43,548 nt of DNA from an uncultured Succinatimonas sp. (GTDB lineage: Bacteria > Pseudomonadota > Gammaproteobacteria > Enterobacterales > Succinivibrionaceae), in the NCBI GenBank assembly GCA_900552905.1, contig USBR01000004.1, forward strand, positions 1 to 43,548, written 5' to 3'. Positions 35,467-43,400 of this stretch are shown in pieces (positions within the stretch are counted from its first letter, which is position 1; every line of letters starts with the position of its first letter). The notes beneath the pieces are model-generated. The model had not been told where the DNA came from, did not search any database, and saw only the letters and a program-made list of their open reading frames with translations. Made by a program: the position numbers and the translations under genes.

Positions 35467-35591
35467 AGTAAAAGCGGATTTTTACCCGCCAAAATTAAGA
35501 ATACCTTGTTTTTAAAAGACTTTTTTAAAAAATTAATTTGTAATACGGCGCAAAATTCCTCACAACTAGGCTAAAAGCCCTCTTTTTTGTG

Positions 35592-35600
35592 TGCTACAAT
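35592..35600 (+). promoter_or_regulatory. Extended -10 promoter of bamE
   Basis: TGC immediately followed by TACAAT gives an extended -10 element about 28 bases before the bamE ATG; the -35 region is weak. It is divergent from the grpE promoter. Confidence 0.5.
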
Positions 35601-35627
35601 GCCTTAAAGTTTAAACAAGGATCCATC

Positions 35628-36056
35628 ATGTTAAAAAATAAGCTTTTAAACCTCATCGCTAGCACCGCTTGTGTAGCTACCTTAGTTCTCACACAAGGCT
35701 GTGCTTATCGTTCCGATCTAGCACAAGGTAATTTCGTCGAGCAGGAGGCTGTGGATAAATTAAGCTATGGCATGAGCGGCGAACAGGTACGCTATATTCT
35801 CGGTACCCCCATGCTAGTCGATCCTTTCGATAATTCCCGTTGGTATTATGTGCATTTCTTGCGTCAAGGCTGGCAAGATCCGGAGATTCAAAACCTCGTT
35901 TTATTATTTAACGGCAATTCTCTTATCGATGTTACCGGCGACTTTAAAAAGCCTTTAGGCTTTGGTGGCGGCGTGCTTAATGTCACTAACGGTACTAATA
36001 CTGATTTTGATAATTTACCTAAAAACGAAGAACCTGAAATCGTTTCTGCCCCTTAA
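35628..36056 (+). CDS. bamE: Outer-membrane assembly lipoprotein BamE
   Basis: SmpA/OmlA lipoprotein of the BAM complex that inserts beta-barrels into the outer membrane. Seen: signal peptide with lipobox LTQGC (Gln at -2 is unusual), then the BamE fold motifs LSYGMSGEQVRYILGTPMLVDPF and WYYVHF. I chose ATG 35628 (143 aa): AAGGA lies 6 bases upstream and the signal peptide then starts MLKNK; a 35589 start adds 13 non-signal residues. It is divergent from grpE and followed at 2 bases by an unknown lipoprotein gene. Confidence 0.9.
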   Translation: MLKNKLLNLIASTACVATLVLTQGCAYRSDLAQGNFVEQEAVDKLSYGMSGEQVRYILGTPMLVDPFDNSRWYYVHFLRQGWQDPEIQNLVLLFNGNSLIDVTGDFKKPLGFGGGVLNVTNGTNTDFDNLPKNEEPEIVSAP

Positions 36057-36058
36057 AG

Positions 36059-36691
36059 ATGGTGAAGATCTTACTACCGCTAATCTGTGCCCTGACAGTA
36101 ATACTGTCAGGCTGTACTTATGATGACGAGACTATCGAAAAAGCGGTAGTGCCGCAGACACCGCCTGGCGCTGAGGAAAGTATCGCGGGTAATTTTGAAA
36201 AGCTTGCCCGCCGTTGCATTATGCAAGGTCAGACTGAAGATGCTTTGACTTTAAACGATCTTTATTTGCAAAGTCTTAAAGAAGACTATAAGCCCTATCT
36301 ATTATTTCAAGAAGTAAAATACAGTAAACTGCACGATCAATGCATGCAAAAGGTCGCACATAATGGTCATAGAGAGTTTATAGATAAAATCATGACCCGC
36401 CCGCGCCGCATTGCTATTGTCAGCCGCGATTTCTATGCTAAAAATGATCTCAAAAACGGCGCTTATTGGTTTACTAAACTTGTCAATATTCAAGGTATGG
36501 TCCGTGGTTATTACACTGCTGGCAATATCTTTATTCAGAAAAAAGAAACTCTCCCCTATGGAGCCCGCTTATTATCTGAGGCCGCCTTCTTAGGCAATAA
36601 AGAAGCTATGCAGGTATTAATGCAGGTCAATAGCCCTAATAACATGAGTCGTCAGTACTCACATCAAAACTCAGCAAAATCCCCGCGATAG
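36059..36691 (+). CDS. Lipoprotein of unknown function with Sel1-like C-terminus
   Basis: I do not recognise a named family. Seen: signal peptide with lipobox ILSGC (Cys19 as the lipid site), a short linker rich in Pro and acidic residues, then a helical body. Residues about 155-200 (GYYTAGNIFIQ to GNKEAMQVLMQ) have the spacing of a Sel1/TPR-like repeat, with the typical Ala and Leu-Gly positions. 210 aa. It starts 2 bases after bamE, so the two are made together; Asp after the lipid Cys is absent (Thr), favouring outer-membrane sorting. A role in the BAM complex or envelope scaffold is a guess from context. Confidence 0.75.
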   Translation: MVKILLPLICALTVILSGCTYDDETIEKAVVPQTPPGAEESIAGNFEKLARRCIMQGQTEDALTLNDLYLQSLKEDYKPYLLFQEVKYSKLHDQCMQKVAHNGHREFIDKIMTRPRRIAIVSRDFYAKNDLKNGAYWFTKLVNIQGMVRGYYTAGNIFIQKKETLPYGARLLSEAAFLGNKEAMQVLMQVNSPNNMSRQYSHQNSAKSPR

Positions 36692-36748
36692 TGCACAAAT
36701 TGCGTGCAAATTTTGCGTATCTTTAACATTAATTTAATCTTTGGGCAG

Positions 36749-36754
36749 TATAAT
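36749..36754 (+). promoter_or_regulatory. -10 element before ppk1
   Basis: Consensus TATAAT at 36749-36754, about 53 bases before the ppk1 ATG; no convincing -35 box at 17 bp. No Pho-box direct repeat was recognised. Confidence 0.4.
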
Positions 36755-36806
36755 TTCAAAATTGCACCTAACAATATTTTCAAGAAAAACCTAAAGGCAA
36801 AATTTA

Positions 36807-38861
36807 ATGGCTTCAAGCAATTTCGTTCCTAAGGAACTTTCATGGCTTTCTTTTAATGGCAGAGTTTTACAAGAGGCCGCCGATCCGTCCGTACCTTTAA
36901 TTGAGCGTGTACGCTTTTTAGGTATCTACTCTAATAATCAAGACGAATTCTTTAAAGTCCGTGTCGCTGAACTAAAGCGTCAGGTCATCATTAATAATGT
37001 TAATGGCAAGAATGAAGATGCTGTCAATCTTCTGCGTCAAGTTCAAAAAGAAGCTGCTAAGTATCAGATGACTTTAAATCAGCTCTTTATCTCCTTAAAG
37101 CAGGAGCTTGCTGATCACAAGATCTTCTTACGCGGTATTGAGGAAATCACTGAAGCGCAGAAAACTTGGGTTTTAAGATACTTCAAGCGCCACGTACTTA
37201 AGCATATCAATCCCGTCATCATCGATGAGGATACCGATCTAGTCGCTTTCTTAAAAGATCAGTACACCTATCTCTTTGTGAAGATGACCGGTAAGTTACA
37301 AAACAATTATTCTCTCATCGAGATCCCCTCAGATCAGATCCCGCGTTTTGTACGCATGCCGTCTGAGGACGATGCGGTCACCTTAATGTGGCTTGATGAT
37401 GTGATCCGTTTAGGCTTAGACATCATCTTCAAGGGCTTATTTGAATACGACTCCATTGAGACTTATTCCATTAAGATGAATCGTGATGCCGAGTACGATC
37501 TTGCCGAAAATGTCGATAAGAGTGTGCTTGAAAACATGTCTGAGTCCTTAAAGCAGCGTCTTAACGCCATGCCGGTACGCTTCTCCTATGATGCGCAGAT
37601 GCCAAAGAGCATTGTCGAGTTCATGGCCAAAGAGTTACGCATGAGCTCTATCGACTCCCTGATGCCGGGTAATCGCTATCACAACTTCAAGGATTTCTTA
37701 TCCTTCCCGAGCATTGGCGATGACAGCATGGAAAATCCGTCCTTATCTGAAGTCTTCAGCTCACAATTTGAAAATGCTCAGACTCCTTTTGAGGCTATTG
37801 CTAAGCGTGACGTCTTCTTGTACTACCCGTACTATAGCTTCGATTATTTCACCGAATTTTTACGTCAGGCCTCCTACGATCCGTCTGTAACTTCCATCAA
37901 GATTAATATCTATCGTGTCGCCTCTCACAGCCGCGTCATCAATTCCCTGATCGATGCTGCTAATAATGGTAAGAGCGTCACTGTAGTGGTAGAACTCAAA
38001 GCGCGCTTTGATGAGGCTAATAATATTAAGTGGGCCTCACGTTTAACTGAAAACGGTGTGAAGGTACTCTTTGGTTTACCGACCTTAAAGATCCATTCTA
38101 AACTGTGCTTAATTACCCGTAAGGAAAACGGCAAAACTGTCCGTTATGCCCACATCGGTACTGGTAACTTCAATGAAAAGACCGCTAAGATCTACACCGA
38201 CTTTGCGCTCTTTACGGTAAACCCGGATATTACCTCTGAAGTTGAGAGCGTCTTTGAGTTCATCGAGTACCCGTATACTCGTCCTAAGTTTAAGCGTTTA
38301 TTAGTCTCCCCGCTCAACGCACGCCCGCGTATCTATGAGATGATCGAGCGTGAGATTGCTAACGCTAAAGCCGGTAAATTTGCCTCTATCCATCTTAAGG
38401 TCAATAACCTTGTCGATTCAGGCTTAGTCAATAAATTATATGAGGCCTCTCGGGCAGGCGTTAAGATCCGTGCCGTCATCCGCGGTATGTGTACCTTAAA
38501 GCCGGGTATTGAGGGCTTATCTGAGAATATCTACATCACCTCTATTGTCGACAGATTCTTAGAGCACCCGCGTGTTATGGTCTTCCACAATGACGGTAAT
38601 GAAGAACTCTTCATCTCTTCTGCTGACTGGATGACCCGTAACCTCGATTATCGTATTGAGGTCGGAGCTCAGATCTTAGATCCAAAGGTGGCCGAACGCA
38701 TCAAGAAGATCTTAGAGATTCAGGAAAGTGATAATCGTAAATCACGTATCATCGACGCTGAACAAAAGAACGTCTATGTTAAATATGAACCCGGTTCTCC
38801 TAAGATCCGTGCTCAAATCGACATTCACGATTACTTAGAAGAGTACGAAAAAAATATTTAA
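36807..38861 (+). CDS. ppk1: Polyphosphate kinase 1
   Basis: Makes polyphosphate from ATP at the inner membrane. Seen: N-domain with ELSWLSFNGRVLQEA and the ATP-interacting EFFKVRVAELKRQ, head domain, then two phospholipase D-like C-domains: KIHSKLCLI with the phospho-histidine near residue 432, and the second domain with FHNDGNEELFISSADWMTRNLDYR containing the second catalytic His. 684 aa, standard. It is followed by a strong terminator and no ppx gene is seen downstream; E. coli has ppx next to ppk. Confidence 0.95.
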   Translation: MASSNFVPKELSWLSFNGRVLQEAADPSVPLIERVRFLGIYSNNQDEFFKVRVAELKRQVIINNVNGKNEDAVNLLRQVQKEAAKYQMTLNQLFISLKQELADHKIFLRGIEEITEAQKTWVLRYFKRHVLKHINPVIIDEDTDLVAFLKDQYTYLFVKMTGKLQNNYSLIEIPSDQIPRFVRMPSEDDAVTLMWLDDVIRLGLDIIFKGLFEYDSIETYSIKMNRDAEYDLAENVDKSVLENMSESLKQRLNAMPVRFSYDAQMPKSIVEFMAKELRMSSIDSLMPGNRYHNFKDFLSFPSIGDDSMENPSLSEVFSSQFENAQTPFEAIAKRDVFLYYPYYSFDYFTEFLRQASYDPSVTSIKINIYRVASHSRVINSLIDAANNGKSVTVVVELKARFDEANNIKWASRLTENGVKVLFGLPTLKIHSKLCLITRKENGKTVRYAHIGTGNFNEKTAKIYTDFALFTVNPDITSEVESVFEFIEYPYTRPKFKRLLVSPLNARPRIYEMIEREIANAKAGKFASIHLKVNNLVDSGLVNKLYEASRAGVKIRAVIRGMCTLKPGIEGLSENIYITSIVDRFLEHPRVMVFHNDGNEELFISSADWMTRNLDYRIEVGAQILDPKVAERIKKILEIQESDNRKSRIIDAEQKNVYVKYEPGSPKIRAQIDIHDYLEEYEKNI

Positions 38862-38878
38862 AATCTGATATTTCATTA

Positions 38879-38906
38879 AGCCCGGCCGCAACGCCGGGCT
38901 TTTTTT
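38879..38906 (+). terminator. Intrinsic terminator after ppk1
   Basis: AGCCCGGC (38879-38886) and GCCGGGCT (38893-38900) with a 6-base loop, followed by seven T. Confidence 0.92.
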
Positions 38907-39188
38907 CGCCTAAAACCCTTAAAATTGAGCAGATCTCTTAAGCCTTTTTTTAGATGAAAATTTGTATCACTTTTTAAGTCTACCATACCAGATTATATAT
39001 TTTCCTTTATATTTCATATAGTTATTTTTAAATCAAACGTTATGGCAAAAATATTTAAGAGATCTGACGTATTTAGTGACTTAGTTCACAACATAGATTA
39101 TAAAAATGTCTAAAATATACAGACATGAGGTGAACAACCTCGCCAGATTTAATTTTGTTAATCTTGTTAATACAAAAGGGTGCTTATT
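38907..39188. other. AT-rich regulatory gap before the dehydrogenase gene
   Basis: About 280 bases without a gene between the ppk1 terminator and the dehydrogenase. It holds an 11-bp perfect inverted repeat (AGATCTCTTAA at 38931-38941, TTAAGAGATCT at 39055-39065), a CAAACGTT sequence near 39036, and the TGTCT/AGACA inverted repeat at 39106-39126 listed separately. No clear consensus promoter was found. Confidence 0.5.
39106..39126. promoter_or_regulatory. Probable GntR operator before the dehydrogenase
   Basis: ATGTCT (39106-39111) and AGACAT (39121-39126) form an inverted repeat with a 9-bp AT-rich centre, 62 bp before the start codon. It resembles the TGTCTA/TAGACA repeat before the gntR gene at 41465-41482. 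Confidence 0.55.
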
Positions 39189-40163
39189 ATGGCCGATGCC
39201 AAAATTATTGTAACTGACTGCGATCATGCCAATATGAACGAAGAGCAAGCTGTTTTCGAGAAAAACGGTATTGCTTGGGAACTCTGCCAGAGCCACGATG
39301 AGGATGAGCTCATCAAGAACTTACAGGGCGTTGTTTCCTGCTGCAACCAGTATGCAAGATTCACTGAGAAAGTCTTCGCCGCTTGCCCGGATTTAAAGGG
39401 CATCGTCCGTTATGGCGTTGGTGTTGACAATATCGATTTAGAAGCTGCTAGCCGTCACGGCGTTCAGGTCTGCAACGTTCCTGATTATGGTACCTTCGAG
39501 GTTGCTGATCACGCTTTAGCTTTAATGATGGGTTTAACCCGCGGTATCGTTAAGGCTGCTAACCAAGTTAAGAATGGCGGTTGGGATTATGCTGAGATGG
39601 CTCCGTTAATGCGCTTATCCTGCATGACCGTTGGTGTTGTTGGTTTAGGCCGTATCGGTATCGCCTTTGCCCAGCGCGTTCACGCCTTAGGTTGCAAGGT
39701 CATCGGCTTTGACGTTTACACCAAGCACGTTGAAGAGAACCCTGAGTTAAGCTTCATCAAGACCATGTCTTTAGATGAGGTCTTAAAGAACGCTGATTTA
39801 GTGTCCTTACACTGCGGTCTCAACAAAGACAACTTCGAGATGATGAATGCTAAGACCTTCTCTGAGATGAAGAAGGGTGCCTTATTAGTTAACGTAGCTC
39901 GTGGTGGCTTAGTTAACGAGGCTGACTTAGCTGAGGCCTTAAAGAGCGGCCAGTTAGGAGGTGCCGGTATCGACGTTACCCAGAAGGAGCCTTTACCTTT
40001 AGACAATCCTTTACACCAGGCTGACGTTCCTAACTTAATTTTAACCCCGCACATGGCATGGTACTCTGTTCAGGCTGCTTCTGACTTAAAGACCAAGTGT
40101 GCCGAGGAAGCTGTTCGCATCGCTTTAGGCCAGCCGGCTCGTTGCCCTGTTAACAAGCTCTAA
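39189..40163 (+). CDS. D-isomer-specific 2-hydroxyacid dehydrogenase (SerA-like)
   Basis: NAD-dependent dehydrogenase of the D-2-hydroxyacid family, related to phosphoglycerate, hydroxypyruvate/glyoxylate and CtBP-like enzymes. Seen: GIVRYGVGVDNID near the substrate loop, Rossmann motif VGVVGLGRIG near 148-157, NVARGGLVNE with the catalytic Arg region, a Glu in the GAGIDVTQKEP segment and LTPHMAWYS with the catalytic His. I chose ATG 39189 (324 aa), with AAGGG 8 bases upstream; the longer frame opens with GTG. It lacks the ACT domain of true SerA. A shared operator links it to the gntR-TRAP genes, so it may reduce or oxidise a compound imported by that transporter. Confidence 0.85.
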   Translation: MADAKIIVTDCDHANMNEEQAVFEKNGIAWELCQSHDEDELIKNLQGVVSCCNQYARFTEKVFAACPDLKGIVRYGVGVDNIDLEAASRHGVQVCNVPDYGTFEVADHALALMMGLTRGIVKAANQVKNGGWDYAEMAPLMRLSCMTVGVVGLGRIGIAFAQRVHALGCKVIGFDVYTKHVEENPELSFIKTMSLDEVLKNADLVSLHCGLNKDNFEMMNAKTFSEMKKGALLVNVARGGLVNEADLAEALKSGQLGGAGIDVTQKEPLPLDNPLHQADVPNLILTPHMAWYSVQAASDLKTKCAEEAVRIALGQPARCPVNKL

Positions 40164-40222
40164 TCAGTTTTGTCAATTTAGTTAAGTTCAGATTATCTAA
40201 ATTTGTTTTTTCTGCTGTTTTA

Positions 40223-40252
40223 CCGCCAAACCGCAAGGATTGGCGGTTTTTT
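40223..40252 (+). terminator. Intrinsic terminator after the dehydrogenase gene
   Basis: CCGCCAA (40223-40229) and TTGGCGG (40240-40246) with a 10-base loop, followed by six T. Confidence 0.88.
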
Positions 40253-40628
40253 CGTCCCTATACCTTGTCCCCCATCCGCATCTCCCCGGTAAGCCTTGTT
40301 TTTACTAAGCTTAACCCTCGCCTCTTATTTACGCACTTCCCCCTTTTAAGCTTTTATGCCTAGGGCAAAGCTCACGCTAAAAACTCATGGATAAACTAAG
40401 ATCTTCTCTTTGAATTCTTGTCTTTACAAGCTCACTTTAGACACTAAGAGTTCAAAGCATGGAGCTCACGCTTATCTGACAACTTTAAGACATCAAGCAT
40501 CAGATCGCACAAAACACATGGGTAGATTTAGAGAAAATATTTAAATGCTTATAGGAAACGGTACCAACATTTAGTCTGTTAATTTTTTAGCTAGAAAAAA
40601 GCTTAGATTTTTGTGAGAAATTAATTTC
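40253..40628. other. Gene-free stretch with possible RNA structure
   Basis: About 375 bases between two converging terminators hold no protein-coding frame of note. Inside, CTTTGAATTCTT and AAGAGTTCAAAG (about 40409-40458) can pair as a 12-bp stem with one G-U, enclosing a small CTTGT/ACAAG hairpin. Copies of AGCTCACGCT flank it (near 40370 and 40463). It may be a non-coding RNA or a decayed gene. No clear promoter was found. Confidence 0.35.
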
Positions 40629-40662
40629 ATAAAAAAAGCTTCCAGCAAATGACAGAAGCTTT
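40629..40662 (-). terminator. Intrinsic terminator after gntR
   Basis: On the - strand AAAGCTTC (40662 side) pairs with GAAGCTTT around a 12-base loop and is followed by a T-run (A-run 40631-40637 on the + strand). It lies 52 bases after the gntR stop. Confidence 0.8.
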
Positions 40663-40713
40663 AATCGTATGGTGGAGATATTGTGACTTTAAGTAAATAA
40701 GCTTTTTTTAAAG

Positions 40714-41427
40714 CTATTCCTCGTCAAATTCAACATTTTCTATATCATCGATGGCGGCACGATTGTGGACTATGTGTAAGAGCATAGCATCGGAGGCCCG
40801 CATCGGATCGTGATTGGCGATAGCATTGATGATATTTTCATGATCATCAATAGTCTCAGTCTTTAAGATAGCACCGGTAACCTTAATAAATAAGGAAATG
40901 GCATTAAAGATGATAGGCTCAATCTTTGGCATGACGATATTGCGACTCATATAACCGATCTGTGAGTGGAAGGCTGCGTCTGCATCAGTATGCGGCAAGC
41001 CCGCTTGAATTAAGCGATTGACCTCATCTGACAGCTCACGCAATTTCTCAATTCCCTCAGGGGTGGCATAGAGAGCGGCCATAGCACAGATAGGCGGCTC
41101 AATAATACGACGGAACTCTAAGAGATCAGATACTAATTTGCGCTTATCTTTAACAAAGGTAAAACCTAAGGGATCGTCAGGAATACCTAACTTTTCACTG
41201 ACATAGATGCCCGAGCCATGACGCACGGTTAGAATATTGCGGGAGGCAAGCATACGTACAGCCTCACGTAAGGTGGAACGGCCGACGCTCAGGGTTTCAC
41301 ACAAAACCTTTTCATTATCGAGTTTAGCGCCCTTTTCCAGGCCCTTATCGATAATGCGTTTAATAATCAGATCTGCTGTCTGATCGGCAAGTGATCTTAC
41401 AGTGTTATTAGGTTCCGGTGTTGCCAT
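40714..41427 (-). CDS. GntR-family regulator, FadR subfamily (FCD domain)
   Basis: One-component transcription factor: N-terminal winged helix (ADLIIKRIIDKGLEKGAKLDNEKVLCETLSVGRSTLREAVRML, with wing RHGSGIYVSEK) and an all-helical FCD effector domain (about 90-235), whose DADAAFHSQIG segment carries the Asp and His used for metal and ligand binding in this subfamily. I chose ATG 41427 (237 aa, MATPEPN); the longer frame starts with GTG and has no ribosome site. It is divergent from the TRAP genes and has an inverted repeat in its own promoter region. FadR-type regulators of this kind usually sense sugar acids or short carboxylates; the ligand here is unknown. Confidence 0.88.
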   Translation of the reverse strand: MATPEPNNTVRSLADQTADLIIKRIIDKGLEKGAKLDNEKVLCETLSVGRSTLREAVRMLASRNILTVRHGSGIYVSEKLGIPDDPLGFTFVKDKRKLVSDLLEFRRIIEPPICAMAALYATPEGIEKLRELSDEVNRLIQAGLPHTDADAAFHSQIGYMSRNIVMPKIEPIIFNAISLFIKVTGAILKTETIDDHENIINAIANHDPMRASDAMLLHIVHNRAAIDDIENVEFDEE

Positions 41428-41464
41428 AATTATGCCCACAGATTTTTATGATTGAAATTAGTTT

Positions 41465-41482
41465 TGTCTAACAATATAGACA
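41465..41482. promoter_or_regulatory. Probable GntR operator between gntR and dctP
   Basis: TGTCTA (41465-41470), 6-bp AT-rich centre, TAGACA (41477-41482): a perfect inverted repeat 38 bases before the gntR start. It would serve autoregulation and possibly control of dctP. Confidence 0.6.
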
Positions 41483-41505
41483 GATTTATAGCCATTATAA
41501 ATATA

Positions 41506-41801
41506 AAGTGATCTATGGAAAAGTGATCTGACGACATTATTTAGTAAAAAAATTATGTTACGGTTCACATTTTTATGCCTAAAACGCATTTTTTTAAGTA
41601 ATTTCCGTAAGTTACCCTAAGTTATTTAAAATAAATAAATTTTGTGATCTTGATCAATTTATTTTTATATGATCTGATAACTTTAGTTATGTACATCACA
41701 AAATCATATTTTATAAGATGCTTTTTCTAGCTTATTAACTACAATCATATCTAGCATCTTCCAATGCTTAAATTAAAAAAAACAAACTCTTGGAGAAATA
41801 C
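41506..41801 (+). promoter_or_regulatory. dctP upstream region: direct repeats, CRP-like site, leader hairpin
   Basis: Nearly 300 bases before dctP hold several elements. AAGTGATCT occurs twice, 15 bp apart (41506-41514, 41521-41529). TGTGATCTTGATCAAT near 41643-41658 matches 13 of 16 positions of an ideal CRP site core. AAGATGCT (41715-41722) and AGCATCTT (41753-41760) can pair as an 8-bp stem with a 30-base loop in the probable leader. No clean -35/-10 pair was found. Confidence 0.45.
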
Positions 41802-42791
41802 ATGAAAGCTAAATTATTAGGAACTGCCGTTGCTGTAGCCATTGCTTGTGCATCTATGTCTGCAAGTGCTGCTGACGTAACTTTACGTTTTGCTAACGTT
41901 ACCAACCAGCCGTCCATCGACGCAGGTCAGGTCTTTGTTGACGTAGCCGCTAAAGAATCCAATGGCCGCTTAGAGATTAAGCACTTCCCTAACAATATGT
42001 TAGGTGATGACCGTACCGTTACTGAGTCTATGCTCATGGGTGATATCGCCTTAGTCCAGACTCAGCCTTCTGTTTTAGCCTCCATGGTTCCGGATCTCTA
42101 TGTTTGGGACGCTCCGTTCTTATTTGACAAGATCGAAGACGCTTGGAAGTGCTTAGATGGTCCTTTAGGCCACGCTGTTAACGATCAGGTTGAGAGCAAG
42201 GGCTTGAAGTACTTAGCAGCCTTAGAGAACGGCTATCGTCACTACACCAACTCCAAGGTTGCTGTACGTGTTCCGGCCGACGTTAAGGGCCAGAAGCTCC
42301 GCGTAATGGAGACCGACTTACAGATCGCTATGTGGAAGAACTGGGGTGCTAACCCTACTCCTATGGCCTTCACCGAGGTTATCTCCGCTCTGCAACAGGG
42401 CACCATCGATGCTCAGGAAAACCCGCTCTCCATCATTGACTCTAACAAGTTATATGAGGTTCAGCACTACATTTCCTTAACCGGTCACTTATTCTCTCCG
42501 CACTGCTTATACATCAACAAGGAAATCTACGACGGTTTAGATCCTGAGTTACGTACTGCTTTAGACAAGGCTGTTGCTGCCTATCAGACCGCTCAGCGTG
42601 CTCGTGCTGTTGAACTCAATGCTTTATCTGTTGGCAAGTTCGAGAAGGCCGGCTGTGAGGTTATCGAGATCACTGACGAAGAGCGTGCTCAGTGGCGTCA
42701 GATGGCTATCGATGGCAAGGTCTATGACATGGTTCGTTCTAAGATGGAACACCCTGAGTACTTAGACAAGATCTTAAACAAAGAGTACTAA
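41802..42791 (+). CDS. dctP: TRAP transporter substrate-binding protein (DctP family)
   Basis: Periplasmic binding protein of a tripartite (TRAP) carboxylate transporter. Seen: signal peptide (residues 1-27, ending SASA before ADVTL), the mature start VTLRFANV, and the core motif KGQKLRVMETDLQIAMWKNWG with the Arg that binds the substrate carboxylate, followed by PMAFTEVISALQQGTIDAQENP. 329 aa from ATG 41802, with GGAG 7 bases upstream; the frame upstream opens with TTG. Ligand is an organic acid, probably a sugar acid or C4-type compound, given the GntR regulator. SiaP-type sialate binding cannot be ruled out but the locus is separate from the nan cluster. Confidence 0.9.
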   Translation: MKAKLLGTAVAVAIACASMSASAADVTLRFANVTNQPSIDAGQVFVDVAAKESNGRLEIKHFPNNMLGDDRTVTESMLMGDIALVQTQPSVLASMVPDLYVWDAPFLFDKIEDAWKCLDGPLGHAVNDQVESKGLKYLAALENGYRHYTNSKVAVRVPADVKGQKLRVMETDLQIAMWKNWGANPTPMAFTEVISALQQGTIDAQENPLSIIDSNKLYEVQHYISLTGHLFSPHCLYINKEIYDGLDPELRTALDKAVAAYQTAQRARAVELNALSVGKFEKAGCEVIEITDEERAQWRQMAIDGKVYDMVRSKMEHPEYLDKILNKEY

Positions 42792-42819
42792 TCCTCATTC
42801 ATAACACACTCCATCATCA

Positions 42820-42845
42820 AGGCGGCTATACGGCCGCCTTTATAA
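42820..42845 (+). terminator. Hairpin between dctP and dctQ
   Basis: AAGGCGGC (42820-42827) and GCCGCCTT (42834-42841) with a 6-base loop and no real T-run, 28 bases after dctP. It probably protects the dctP message and lowers dctQM output, matching the excess of binding protein over membrane subunits usual in such systems. Confidence 0.6.
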
Positions 42846-42864
42846 ATCAAAGGGCAAAATTTCT

Positions 42865-43386
42865 ATGAAATCAATCCTTACTTTTCTTGACGAAAAGTTG
42901 GAGATGTCATTCTGTATCGTCCTCATGTCAATTCTGACTGTGGTTTTAGGTATACAGGTCTTCTTCCGCTACGTCATGGGCGCATCTCTCTCCTGGTCTG
43001 AGGAGTTAGCCCGTTACATGTTCGTGTGGCTCGTCTATTTAGGCATTCCTTACGGCTGTAAAGTTATGCGTCACATTAAAATCGATGCTGGCTTATTTGT
43101 ATTCCCTAAAGCCATGCGTAGATATGTAGTGATTTTAGGTGACTTCATTTTCTTATGCTTCGCTATCGCCATCGTCTATTATGCCTGGGGCTTAGAGCTG
43201 AAGCAGATTAAGTTTGGTCAGTTATCCCCGGCCATGCAGATCCCGATGTGGATCCCTTACGGTGCTCCGTTAGTAGGCTTCTTCTTAACTGCCATCCGTC
43301 AGATTCAAACTATCATTTTCCGCATTAAGCACTTACACGATCCGGAAAAAGATCCTAATGACATCGATCTGGAAGAGCTGAGCTAG
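42865..43386 (+). CDS. dctQ: TRAP transporter small membrane subunit (DctQ)
   Basis: Four-helix inner-membrane subunit of the TRAP transporter. Seen: first helix about residues 15-37, the conserved FFRYVMGASLSWSEELARYMFVWLVYLG segment that is the DctQ signature, a third helix near 90-108 and a fourth near 125-145 (WIPYGAPLVGFFLTAIRQI), then a charged cytoplasmic tail. 173 aa is usual. It lies 73 bases after dctP and 14 bases before dctM. Confidence 0.92.
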   Translation: MKSILTFLDEKLEMSFCIVLMSILTVVLGIQVFFRYVMGASLSWSEELARYMFVWLVYLGIPYGCKVMRHIKIDAGLFVFPKAMRRYVVILGDFIFLCFAIAIVYYAWGLELKQIKFGQLSPAMQIPMWIPYGAPLVGFFLTAIRQIQTIIFRIKHLHDPEKDPNDIDLEELS

Positions 43387-43400
43387 GAGTTAATCTTAAA

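Noticed and set aside
41790..41801. TTG 41790 as the dctP start
   Set aside because: It overlaps the GGAG ribosome site of the ATG at 41802, which begins a normal signal peptide.
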